From contig JAGRPB010000024.1 of the NCBI GenBank assembly GCA_020439945.1, positions 1 to 41,708 of the forward strand: 41,708 bases of DNA, read 5' to 3'. Positions 32,676 through 40,396 of this stretch are shown piece by piece. Positions within the stretch are counted from its first letter, which is position 1. Each line of letters begins with the position of its first letter. This DNA comes from Verrucomicrobiia bacterium (lineage in GTDB: Bacteria > Verrucomicrobiota > Verrucomicrobiia > Verrucomicrobiales > DEV007). A program made the position numbers and the translations under genes. Under the pieces are notes generated by a model. It had not been told where the DNA came from. It searched no databases and saw only the letters and a list, made by a program, of their open reading frames with translations.

Positions 32676-33581
32676 ATGAATCGCAAGAAAGTCGCCATCA
32701 TTGGATCCAACGGTCGCCTCGGTCGCTCACTGCAGGAAGTCTGCCGGGAAGACCACGACCTGATCGGCCTGAGCCGGTACGATCTCGATCTCGCCTGGTC
32801 GGATGGAAAAATCCGCGAAGCGCTCGACAGCCTCGTCGTCGGTGCCGACGTGGCCCTGCTTTCCGCCGGAAATACCAACGTTGATCTCTGCGAAGCCCAG
32901 CCCGATGAGGCCGAGCAACTCAATGTCACCTCCGTTCGCAGCATCGCGAACTGGTGCGCCGAGCAGGGCGTCCGTTTCATCAATTTCAGCTCCGACTATG
33001 TCTTTGATGGCGAGAAGGATACGCCGTACACCGAGGACGACCCGGTCGAGCCCCTCAGTATCTACGGCCAGTCCAAAGTCGATGGCGAAGACGCCACCCT
33101 GGAAGCCTCGGACCGGAACCTCGTCGTTCGGCTCACCTGGCTTTATGGGCCCGGCAAACCGCTCGCCACGCCCGATTGGGCCGTCGATCTCGCGGTGAAA
33201 CAGGATCATCTCAACGTGGTCAGCGACCGCATCGGCTCTCCCTCCTACACCGGCGACATGGCCGACGCATTGCTGCCCCTGTTGTTTGACGATTCGGCAT
33301 CGGGCATTCTCCACCTCTGCAATTCCGGCAGCTGCACCTGGCAGGAGTGGGCGCAGTTCTGCGTCGATTGTGCCATCGAATGCGGCGTGGAAGTCAAAAC
33401 GCGCGAGGTCGGCCCCCTGACCATGAACGACCTGTTCGGTGACCGGGCCACCCGGCCCCGCTACACCGTGCTTTCGACCGAGAAATATGAAGCGATGACC
33501 GGGCGCACCCTTCCCGATTGGCGCGAGCCACTGAGGCAGTATGTGCGGGACCACGTCGCCCCTCGTTTCCTCCGGATTTAA
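32676..33581 (+). CDS. rfbD: dTDP-4-dehydrorhamnose reductase
   Basis: A 301-residue SDR enzyme (RmlD) that reduces dTDP-4-keto-L-rhamnose to dTDP-L-rhamnose, the last step of the pathway. The cofactor loop is IIGSNGRLGRSL (Gly10, Gly13 and Gly16). INFSSDYVFDG (102-112) and the catalytic Tyr130/Lys134 in YGQSK identify it. The chosen ATG at 32676 starts the fold; the frame is open to 32580, but that part is not conserved-looking. The gene is the first of three rhamnose genes (D, B, A), here separated by about 100 bp rather than tightly coupled. Confidence 0.9.
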   Translation: MNRKKVAIIGSNGRLGRSLQEVCREDHDLIGLSRYDLDLAWSDGKIREALDSLVVGADVALLSAGNTNVDLCEAQPDEAEQLNVTSVRSIANWCAEQGVRFINFSSDYVFDGEKDTPYTEDDPVEPLSIYGQSKVDGEDATLEASDRNLVVRLTWLYGPGKPLATPDWAVDLAVKQDHLNVVSDRIGSPSYTGDMADALLPLLFDDSASGILHLCNSGSCTWQEWAQFCVDCAIECGVEVKTREVGPLTMNDLFGDRATRPRYTVLSTEKYEAMTGRTLPDWREPLRQYVRDHVAPRFLRI

Positions 33582-33617
33582 CGGTTGAGCCGTTCGCTTC
33601 GCTCGCTACTTTAGCCG

Positions 33618-33634
33618 CCCCGTTTCACACGGGG
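33618..33634 (+). other. Small hairpin between rfbD and rfbB
   Basis: CCCCGT-ttcac-ACGGGG forms a six-pair stem 38 bp after the rfbD stop codon. It lacks a T-tract, so it may be an attenuating or mRNA-stabilising hairpin rather than a terminator. Confidence 0.35.
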
Positions 33635-33681
33635 ATCGAAACACCTCTTCCGAAAACACCCAGACAGACCCACTGACCGCC

Positions 33682-34764
33682 ATGCGCATTCTCGTCACCG
33701 GTGGGGCCGGCTTTATCGGCTCTAACCTCGTGCATTATCTCCTCGGGCCGGCCGCCGACGAACTCGGCGTGACCATCGAGCGCGTCGTCAATCTCGACAA
33801 GCTCACCTACGCCGGGAATCCCGAAAACCTCTCCGCCTTGGAGAACGATCCGCGTCACGTCTTCGTCCAGGGCGATATCGGGGATGCCGATCTGCTGGAG
33901 AAACTCTACGCCGAGCACGATTTCGACGGCGTCATGCACCTTGCGGCCGAGTCTCACGTCGATCGTTCCATCGACGCGCCGGAAGAGTTCATCATGACGA
34001 ATTTCGTCGGCACGTTCCAGATGCTGCACGCGGCGCGGAATCATTACAAACGTCGCGAGGAAGCGGGTACGGCTGACGGGTTCCGCTTTCTCCACGTTTC
34101 CACCGACGAAGTCTATGGTTCGCTCGGCCCGTCCGATCCAGCCTTCTCCGAGACCACGCCCTACGCGCCCAACAGCCCGTATTCCGCGTCCAAAGCCGGC
34201 AGCGATCACCTCGCTCGCGCCTATTTCCACACCTTCGGCATCCCGGTGGTGACCACCAATTGCTCAAACAACTACGGCCCGCGTCAGTTCCCCGAAAAGT
34301 TGATTCCGCTGATGATCGCCAAGGTGCGAAAAGGCGACTCGCTCCCCGTTTATGGCGACGGCTCCAACGTTCGCGACTGGCTTTATGTCGATGATCACTG
34401 CCGCGGTCTCACCTTGGCCATGCTGAAAGGTCGGCCCGGCGAGGTCTACAACATCGGCGGTCGCAACGAACTGAAGAATATCGACGTCGTCCACAAGCTG
34501 ATCGAGCTGGTCAACGAGTTCCTCCCCGAGGGCGAATCGCGCGATCCCGAGCAGCTGATCACCTACGTGAAAGACCGGCCCGGACATGATCGGCGTTATG
34601 CCATCAACTGCGAGAAGATCGAACGCGAACTCGGTTGGGAACCGAAGGAAACCTGGGAAACCGGATTCCGCAAGACCGTGCAGTGGTATTTCGAAAACGA
34701 CGAGTGGATCAACCACATCCAGGAAGGCACTTATCAAGGTCAGCGCCTCGGTGCGGACGAGTGA
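33682..34764 (+). CDS. rfbB: dTDP-glucose 4,6-dehydratase
   Basis: A 360-residue SDR enzyme (RmlB) that turns dTDP-glucose into dTDP-4-keto-6-deoxyglucose, the second step of rhamnose synthesis. The cofactor loop is VTGGAGFIGSNLV (Gly7/Gly10/Gly13). MHLAAESHVDRSID, HVSTDEVYGSLG with the catalytic acid pair Asp-Glu, and YSASKAGSDHL with the Tyr/Lys pair are all present, as are NNYGPRQFPEKLIPL and the GDGSNVRDWLYVDDHC C-terminal signature. The length is usual. It is probably transcribed with rfbD and rfbA. Confidence 0.97.
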   Translation: MRILVTGGAGFIGSNLVHYLLGPAADELGVTIERVVNLDKLTYAGNPENLSALENDPRHVFVQGDIGDADLLEKLYAEHDFDGVMHLAAESHVDRSIDAPEEFIMTNFVGTFQMLHAARNHYKRREEAGTADGFRFLHVSTDEVYGSLGPSDPAFSETTPYAPNSPYSASKAGSDHLARAYFHTFGIPVVTTNCSNNYGPRQFPEKLIPLMIAKVRKGDSLPVYGDGSNVRDWLYVDDHCRGLTLAMLKGRPGEVYNIGGRNELKNIDVVHKLIELVNEFLPEGESRDPEQLITYVKDRPGHDRRYAINCEKIERELGWEPKETWETGFRKTVQWYFENDEWINHIQEGTYQGQRLGADE

Positions 34765-34771
34765 GGTGTCC

Positions 34772-34815
34772 CGACCTAACCCTGTTAAGTCCACGACCCA
34801 ACCCTGTTGAATCGT
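34772..34815. repeat. Tandem repeat, family A (copy 3)
   Basis: Two 22-bp direct units: CGACCTAACCCTGTTAAGTC (34772 on, continuing CA) and CGACCCAACCCTGTTGAATC (34794 on, continuing GT). They differ at five positions. They share the AACCCTGTT word of the inverted elements at 861-895 and 10278-10318. They lie between rfbB and rfbA. Confidence 0.55.
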
Positions 34816-34867
34816 CGTTGTCTTCACCCCAATCCCGACTCCTGATTCCCGACCCCTCCCTTTTCCC

Positions 34868-35740
34868 ATGAAAGGCATCATCCTCGCCGGCGGCGCCGGC
34901 ACCCGGCTCTACCCGCTCACGCTCGTGGCCTGCAAGCAGCTGCTGCCGGTCTACGACAAACCGATGATCTACTACCCGCTCTCAACGCTGATGCTGGGCG
35001 GGATCCGGGACATTCTCATCATTTCGACGCCGAAAGATGTCCCCATGTTCGAGCACCTGCTCGGCGACGGATCGAATCTCGGACTCAATATCCAGTATGC
35101 GGTTCAACCCGAACCGAAAGGCATCGCCCAAGCGTTCCTGATCGGAAAAGACTTCATCGGCGATGATGCCTGTACGCTGATTCTTGGAGACAACATTTTT
35201 TACGGGAAACTCGATTTCTTCCGCCGCGCGCTGAAGCAGGAATCCGGTGCCTGCGTCTTCGGATATCCGGTTCGCGATCCGGAGCGTTTTGGCGTGGTCG
35301 AATTCGATGACGAAGGCAATGTCCTGAGTCTGGAAGAAAAACCGAAGGAACCGAAGAGCCACTACGCGGTGCCGGGTCTCTATGTCTACGACCGGAACGT
35401 GGTGCAGTACACGATGGATCTGAAACCGTCGTCCCGCGGCGAATTGGAAATCACCGATCTGAACGTTTCCTATCTCGAAAAAGGCCAGCTCCGTTGCGAA
35501 CCGCTCGGTCGCGGCATCGCGTGGCTGGATAGCGGCACGCCGCAGAGCCTGCTCGAAGCGAGCCACTACATCGCCACGATCGAGAATCAGCAGAGCTACA
35601 AGATTGCCTGCATCGAGGAGATCGCCTTCGCCATGGGATTCATCGACCAGGCCCAGTTCGAGATGGTGATCTCCACAACGAAGAGCCCGGAATACCGCGC
35701 CTATTTGGAGATGGTGCTGCGGGAAAAGGTGGAAGGCTGA
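34868..35740 (+). CDS. rfbA: Glucose-1-phosphate thymidylyltransferase
   Basis: A 290-residue nucleotidyltransferase (RmlA) that makes dTDP-glucose from glucose-1-phosphate and dTTP, the first step of the pathway. [16 protein letters not shown] (3-18) is the nucleotide-binding signature. [26 protein letters not shown] with the Mg-binding Asp, and [19 protein letters not shown] are family hallmarks. The end has [12 protein letters not shown]. Rhamnose synthesis from glucose-1-phosphate also needs RmlC (3,5-epimerase), which is not in this window; it may lie elsewhere in the genome or be fused or replaced. Confidence 0.97.
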   Translation: MKGIILAGGAGTRLYPLTLVACKQLLPVYDKPMIYYPLSTLMLGGIRDILIISTPKDVPMFEHLLGDGSNLGLNIQYAVQPEPKGIAQAFLIGKDFIGDDACTLILGDNIFYGKLDFFRRALKQESGACVFGYPVRDPERFGVVEFDDEGNVLSLEEKPKEPKSHYAVPGLYVYDRNVVQYTMDLKPSSRGELEITDLNVSYLEKGQLRCEPLGRGIAWLDSGTPQSLLEASHYIATIENQQSYKIACIEEIAFAMGFIDQAQFEMVISTTKSPEYRAYLEMVLREKVEG

Positions 35741-35903
35741 ACGGTCCATTGTCGATTGAGGGGCACTTTCCAGATCGCGGTTCCGCGGTCGCTGTCGGGA
35801 ACCGAAATTTCTCGCATTCATCCGCTCGCCCTTCGGGAAAATCCGGGTAAGGTGCCTGCCCGCTTTTGACGTTCGACCCTGTTCCCGATTTTTTCCTTCC
35901 TGC

Positions 35904-38744
35904 ATGAAACGTTCCCGCCACCAGGCCGCCCAATCCGACCCTCGCCTCTTCGCCCCCGGTCAACGCTGGATCAGTGAAACGCAGCCGGAGCTGGGACTCG
36001 CCCTGGTGGTGTCCTGCGATTTCTCCCAGGTCAAGGTCTACTACCCGGCCGCGAACGAGACGCTGATCTACGCGGCCCGCAGCGCGCCGCTGCGCCGGGT
36101 GGCTTTCGAGCCGGGCGACACGATCAAGAATCACGCCAACGAGACCTTCGTCGTCGCCAAGATTCGCGAGGATGAAAAGCGCATCATCTACATCGATGCC
36201 GAAGGCAACGAGATGCCGGAGAGCGAGCTGCTCGACACCCTGAGCGTGCAGAAACCGGAGTCGCGCATCCTCGCCGCCCATATCGACGAGCCCAATCTCT
36301 GGCGTCTTCGGCAACAGGCACTGGAAAACCGACACATGGCCCGCTCGCATGCGGCCCGTGGCCTGGTCGGCGGCCGCATCTCGCTGATCCCGCACCAGCT
36401 CTACATCGCCAACGAGGTCTCGTCCCGCATCGCTCCCCGCGTTTTGCTGGCTGACGAAGTCGGGCTCGGGAAAACGATCGAGGCCTGCCTCATCCTTCAC
36501 CGCTTGCATCTCTCCGGTCGCGCCCAGCGGGTCCTGATCCTGTTGCCGGATGCGCTGGTGAACCAGTGGTTCGTGGAACTGTTTCGTCGCTTCCACCTCT
36601 CCTTCGCCATCTACGACGAGGAACGCGCCGTTTCGATTGAATCGAGCACGGATGCCGAGGGAGAAAAGAAAACGGAGGCGCCGCCCGCCAATCCTTTCTT
36701 CGATGATCAACTCGTCATCGCGCCGATTTCCTGGATCGCGGAAAACCCGAAGCGCGCCGGGCAGGCGGCCGAAGGGAACTGGGACCTCGTCATCGTCGAC
36801 GAAGCACACCACCTGGAGTGGTCGCCGAGCCAGTCCAGCCCGGGCTACGATGCCGTCGCCGCGATCGCCGAGAAATCACCGGGACTGCTCCTGCTGACGG
36901 CCACGCCGGAACAGCTCGGACGCGAGGGGCATTTCGCGCGGCTGCGCCTGCTGGATCCCGATCGCTTTTCGGATCTCGACGAGTTCATCAAGGAGTCGGA
37001 TCATTACCAGGAAGTTTCGCGATTGGCGGATCAGCTTCGCTCCGGAGAATCGCTGACCCAGGCGGAACTCAAGCTGCTGGAAGAGAAGCTCGGGCCCGAA
37101 GCCACCAAGAGCCTCGCCGAAAATGATACCCACCAGAATCGCGCCGAACTGACCGCCCAACTCGTCGACCTGCACGGAACGGGTCGGGTGATGTTCCGGA
37201 ACCGGCGCCAGGTGCTGAAAGGCTTTCCGCAGCGAGTCGCCCATCTCTGGCCGCTCGATGTCGAGCCCGGCGTCGCCGATGACGCCATCGCTTTCGAAGC
37301 CAGGATCGACTGGCTCGCCGATCTGCTGACGCGGATGCCGGAAGAGAAATTCCTCCTCATCGGTCACAGCCGCGAACTGGCCGAGCAGATCGAGGAAGCG
37401 CTTCGCGAAAAAATCAGCGCCACCGCCGCACTTTTCCACGAAGGCCTCAGCTTGCTCCAGCGGGACCGCAACGCCGCCTGGTTTGCCGAGTCTGCGGAAG
37501 ATGGCGGCGCCCGCCTTTTGATCTGTTCCGAAATCGGGAGCGAAGGGCGCAATTTCCAGTTCGCCCACCATCTCGTTCTCTTTGATCTGCCCGACGATCC
37601 CGCCCTGCTGGAGCAACGCATCGGGCGGCTCGATCGCATCGGTCAGACTGCGGACATCCACATCCATGCGCCCTACGTGCCCGGCTCGCCGGAGGATCTG
37701 TGGGCGCACTGGTATCACGAAGGAGTCGGCGCCTTTGAAAAGACGCTGCATGGCTCCTCGGCGATCCACCAGGCCTTCCATGACGAGATCTCCCAACTCG
37801 CCGAAAGCGGCAACTGGGAAGACGCGCGCGAGGATCTGCTCGACCGCACTCGCGCCTTCAAGGAACAGCTCGACAAGGACCTGGAAGCCGGGCGCGATCA
37901 CCTGCTCGAAATGAGCTCCTTCGATCGCGACCAGGGTGAGCGTCTCGTGGTGGAGATCGAGGATTTCGATCTCGATTGGAAGCTGGAGAAATACATGCTG
38001 CGACTCTTCGATCACTTTGGCGTCACGGTCGAAGATCTGCGCGACCGGCAGTACCTGCTGAAGCCCGAGCACCTGTTTTCCGCCGACGTTTTCCCCGGCC
38101 TGCCGGCCGAGGGGATGTCGATCACCTTCGATCGCGACCAGGCGCTCGCTCGCGAAGAACTCGGCTTTTTCACCTGGGATCACCCCATGGTTACCAGCGC
38201 CACGGAGATGCTCCTCGCGTCCGAGCGCGGCAACGCGGCCTTCGTGTTCGTGGCCGGCGCCCGCAAGCAGGCGCTGCTACTCGAGGTGGTCTGCGTCCTC
38301 GAATGCATCGCTCCCGAGAGACTCCACGCCGATCGCTTTTTGCCGCCCCAACCGTTGCGCGTCGTGGTCGATCACGATGGGAAGGACCAGACCCAGTCGC
38401 CCGAAGCCAAACTCCTCGGAAAGGGCAAGGCCGTTCCGGGACCGTCCGGGTTCCTCCAGCAGAAGGCCGCGCCGCTCAAGGCCATGGTACCCAAGATCCT
38501 CACCGCCGCCGAAGGCATCGCCGAGAAGGAGGCCGTCGTCCTCCGCGAAGCCGCTGCCAAAGCCATGCACGAACAGCTCGACGCCGAGCTGGCCCGACTC
38601 GAAAAGCTCCGCGAGATGGGTCACCCGGTTCCCGAATCAGAAATCGCGGCGTTGAAGGAAGAACGCGATTCGCTCGATGAGCACCTGCTCCAGGCCCGCC
38701 TGCGGGTGGACTCGGTGCGATTGGTGTTGGCCGGGGTGAGTTGA
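35904..38744 (+). CDS. rapA: RNA polymerase-associated helicase-like protein RapA
   Basis: A 946-residue Swi2/Snf2-family ATPase that binds RNA polymerase and promotes its recycling after transcription. The E. coli protein has 968 residues and begins with the same kind of segment (GQRWISETQPELGLALVV), the Tudor-like N-terminal part. Walker A is LADEVGLGKTIEACLIL, the DEAH-type box is VDEAHHLEW, TATPEQ is motif III and EQRIGRLDRIGQT is motif VI. The C-terminal third is helical with long charged heptad-like runs (EGIAEKEAVVLREAAAKAM, then ELARLEKLREMGH). Similarity to RapA continues through the SWI2/SNF2 and C-terminal parts by eye. The gene is followed after 14 bp by the AT-rich two-gene insertion on the other strand. 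Confidence 0.92.
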   Translation: MKRSRHQAAQSDPRLFAPGQRWISETQPELGLALVVSCDFSQVKVYYPAANETLIYAARSAPLRRVAFEPGDTIKNHANETFVVAKIREDEKRIIYIDAEGNEMPESELLDTLSVQKPESRILAAHIDEPNLWRLRQQALENRHMARSHAARGLVGGRISLIPHQLYIANEVSSRIAPRVLLADEVGLGKTIEACLILHRLHLSGRAQRVLILLPDALVNQWFVELFRRFHLSFAIYDEERAVSIESSTDAEGEKKTEAPPANPFFDDQLVIAPISWIAENPKRAGQAAEGNWDLVIVDEAHHLEWSPSQSSPGYDAVAAIAEKSPGLLLLTATPEQLGREGHFARLRLLDPDRFSDLDEFIKESDHYQEVSRLADQLRSGESLTQAELKLLEEKLGPEATKSLAENDTHQNRAELTAQLVDLHGTGRVMFRNRRQVLKGFPQRVAHLWPLDVEPGVADDAIAFEARIDWLADLLTRMPEEKFLLIGHSRELAEQIEEALREKISATAALFHEGLSLLQRDRNAAWFAESAEDGGARLLICSEIGSEGRNFQFAHHLVLFDLPDDPALLEQRIGRLDRIGQTADIHIHAPYVPGSPEDLWAHWYHEGVGAFEKTLHGSSAIHQAFHDEISQLAESGNWEDAREDLLDRTRAFKEQLDKDLEAGRDHLLEMSSFDRDQGERLVVEIEDFDLDWKLEKYMLRLFDHFGVTVEDLRDRQYLLKPEHLFSADVFPGLPAEGMSITFDRDQALAREELGFFTWDHPMVTSATEMLLASERGNAAFVFVAGARKQALLLEVVCVLECIAPERLHADRFLPPQPLRVVVDHDGKDQTQSPEAKLLGKGKAVPGPSGFLQQKAAPLKAMVPKILTAAEGIAEKEAVVLREAAAKAMHEQLDAELARLEKLREMGHPVPESEIAALKEERDSLDEHLLQARLRVDSVRLVLAGVS

Positions 38745-38758
38745 GGAAAGAAGCTCGC

Positions 38759-39439
38759 TCAGAAAAGTCCAAGCCCGAAAAGTCTGCGAGCCATAGCGGT
38801 ATCCGAGACCTGAAACATCCTGGCCAACGATTCCCGATCGAATTTATTCGTAGTAGACTTGGCGCAAAGGAGCGCTTTTCGTTCGTCGGAAAGGTCTTGG
38901 TAGATGCGCCCTTCGTTACCACCGACGATTTGAGGTATCTGCATAAATCTGCCGAAGTCGTCGCATCCTCCGAAACGCAAATGAAATGCTTGAACCACTA
39001 GCTTCGTGGGCATCAAGAAGAACGATGCGAAGATGTCTGCTTCTTTCTCTACCGAGTTTTTCTTTCCTGAAAGGTATTCCCTGAAAAGGCCGCCTGAATG
39101 ATTCCGATGAAGGAACCAGTGACCAAGTTCGTGTGCGAATGTGAATCGATATCGACCTTGGTTCCTTTCGCGTTGATCAGCATTGAGCAAAATCCGATCA
39201 CTCGTGAGATCAATCAGACCAAGCCAATCATGGGACCCTCCTGAATAACCTTCTGATTGCAGGTGACTGTGAGGAACATCTAAGACAAGGAGATTCTCAA
39301 GGTCGGCGACCTGTGCGCAGGCATTCTTCAAAAATTGAAGTTTCTCCTCGAATGAAACCTTTACGTCACCAAAGCGAACCCTGAAAGCGTTCAAAAGAAC
39401 GTCTCTAGCTTCATCTTCAATCTCGTCAACAGATCGCAT
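38759..39439 (-). CDS. ImmA/IrrE-family metallopeptidase
   Basis: A 226-residue soluble protein with the gluzincin-type ImmA/IrrE pattern: FTFAHELGHWFLH contains the zinc motif HELGH (residues 103-107), and 26 residues later EKEADIFASFFLMP supplies the third ligand Glu133 in the E-A-D-x-F-A-x-x-x-L-M-P form. Known members cleave repressors (ImmA on ICEBs1, IrrE/PprI on DdrO) or act as antitoxin-like peptidases. No HTH domain precedes it, unlike the XRE-ImmA fusions; the regulator may be the upstream gene. It lies 125 bp behind the TIR gene in the same direction. The A/T-rich composition and different codon choice set both apart from rapA and prfC. The ATG has no Shine-Dalgarno. Confidence 0.9.
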   Translation of the reverse strand: MRSVDEIEDEARDVLLNAFRVRFGDVKVSFEEKLQFLKNACAQVADLENLLVLDVPHSHLQSEGYSGGSHDWLGLIDLTSDRILLNADQRERNQGRYRFTFAHELGHWFLHRNHSGGLFREYLSGKKNSVEKEADIFASFFLMPTKLVVQAFHLRFGGCDDFGRFMQIPQIVGGNEGRIYQDLSDERKALLCAKSTTNKFDRESLARMFQVSDTAMARRLFGLGLF

Positions 39440-39564
39440 TGGGACGGGTAAATGCTGTCCGCAACATGACCTTCGGGCAAGAGAAATTTAAACAAATTAA
39501 ATAAAACATTTAGTTTGATAATTTATAAAATTTAACTGAATTCAGGAAAGTGGTGCTTGAAATT
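39440..39564. other. AT-rich spacer between the TIR and ImmA/IrrE genes
   Basis: The stretch 39485-39545 is almost entirely A and T, very unlike the rest of the window. On the minus strand TTATAAATTATC resembles a -10, but no matching -35 is clear. It may hold a promoter of the peptidase gene. A weak TTGCCC with a 17-bp spacer and CAGCAT also sits nearer to the ATG. Confidence 0.35.
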
Positions 39565-40302
39565 CTAAAAAAACTCTAGAGCCCTTTTTTCTATGTATAT
39601 GAACGGAAATTCCACAATATCCCCTTCGGCTTCCACGACAGTTAGGACCCTTTTCTGTTCGAGCGATTCTAAGAGGTCCAAAACTTCCGGAACTGAATAT
39701 CCTGACTGCGTTAAGATCTCTTCAACTTGGCTAAGGGGCACTTCTTGTGTTCCAGCCGAAAGATTATCAAGGCAGATCTTCACAACCTTTTCCTCGTGAA
39801 TGGTCAAAACAGGATTTCCAATCTCGGACTGGCTTCTTTCTAGAGGACCCAATCGTTTGATTACTTCTTTGAACTTTGTACACGGTGCTCCCAAAGAAGA
39901 GTGATAGCTGCCATCAGCGTGCATCGTGTATTTTGCGAGAGTTACCCCAGCTAAGTCTGAAGGAATTTTGATTTTCGCTCCCCTTTCGCAGATCCCAAAT
40001 GTTCGCTCCAAGCCAAGAGACCCGACAAACAGACCAAACTCGAAAAGGACATTGTCTCTTGGACTTTGGCTGTCGTATCCCCTACTCGTCACCAAGTCGT
40101 CTGGAGTGAGCACGAGAATAGCAAAGTCGAAAGAATCCATTTGTTTAACCAAGTCTTCCAAGGTCCCTCGCATCAAACCAAAAACTCCTTGATGCCAGAT
40201 TTTCACATCACATGTGTTATCCAAATTTAATTGGATTGCTTCAGCGACTTCAAGTCCCTCCGAAGAAGATCCGATGAAAACGTTGGGTCTACGGGCACAC
40301 AT
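39565..40302 (-). CDS. TIR-like domain protein with winged-helix-like C-terminus (putative defence effector)
   Basis: A 245-residue soluble protein. Residues 5-130 match the TIR-like family PF10137 (the TIR of Cap12 and Pycsar effectors). RPNVFIGSSSEGLEVAEAI is the opening strand and loop; WHQGVFGLMRGTLEDLV and FDFAILVLTPDD follow. SPRDNVLFEFGLFVGSLG (80-97) places the likely catalytic Glu88 in the FE-x-G-x-F position. Proteins of this fold cleave NAD+ and cause growth arrest on phage infection. The last about 80 residues (VVKICLDNL, then LSQVEEILTQSGYSVPEVLD and a strand pair) look like a winged helix, not a STING or cyclic-nucleotide sensor. The TTG at 40350 is inside the promoter, so the ATG at 40302 is the start. 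Function is inferred. Confidence 0.82.
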   Translation of the reverse strand: MCARRPNVFIGSSSEGLEVAEAIQLNLDNTCDVKIWHQGVFGLMRGTLEDLVKQMDSFDFAILVLTPDDLVTSRGYDSQSPRDNVLFEFGLFVGSLGLERTFGICERGAKIKIPSDLAGVTLAKYTMHADGSYHSSLGAPCTKFKEVIKRLGPLERSQSEIGNPVLTIHEEKVVKICLDNLSAGTQEVPLSQVEEILTQSGYSVPEVLDLLESLEQKRVLTVVEAEGDIVEFPFIYIEKRALEFF

Positions 40303-40321
40303 TGAATTAAAGCGAGTGCAT

Positions 40322-40350
40322 TGATTAGACCTAGACCGGATAGAAGACAA
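40322..40350 (-). promoter_or_regulatory. Promoter of the TIR gene
   Basis: On the minus strand: TTGTCT (40350-40345), a 17-bp spacer and TAATCA (40327-40322). Transcription would begin about 12 nt before the ATG at 40302. It rules out the upstream TTG as a start codon. Confidence 0.55.
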
Positions 40351-40353
40351 GAA

Positions 40354-40383
40354 TTGAAATTGGTCTGGAACCGTTCATGTAGT
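40354..40383 (+). promoter_or_regulatory. Possible promoter of prfC
   Basis: TTGAAA (40354-40359), an 18-bp spacer and TGTAGT (40378-40383), 13 nt before the prfC ATG at 40397. It is back to back with the TIR promoter, so the insertion boundary probably lies near 40303-40353. Confidence 0.4.
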
Positions 40384-40396
40384 TTCCGCTACCCTC

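Noticed and set aside
39440..39564. A toxin-antitoxin or XRE regulator gene between the TIR and ImmA/IrrE genes
   Set aside because: The 125-bp gap is too AT-rich and stop-filled to encode a protein on either strand.
40303..40350. TTG start of the TIR gene at 40350
   Set aside because: The TTG is the first part of the -35 hexamer of the gene's own promoter; the ATG at 40302 directly precedes the TIR strand.
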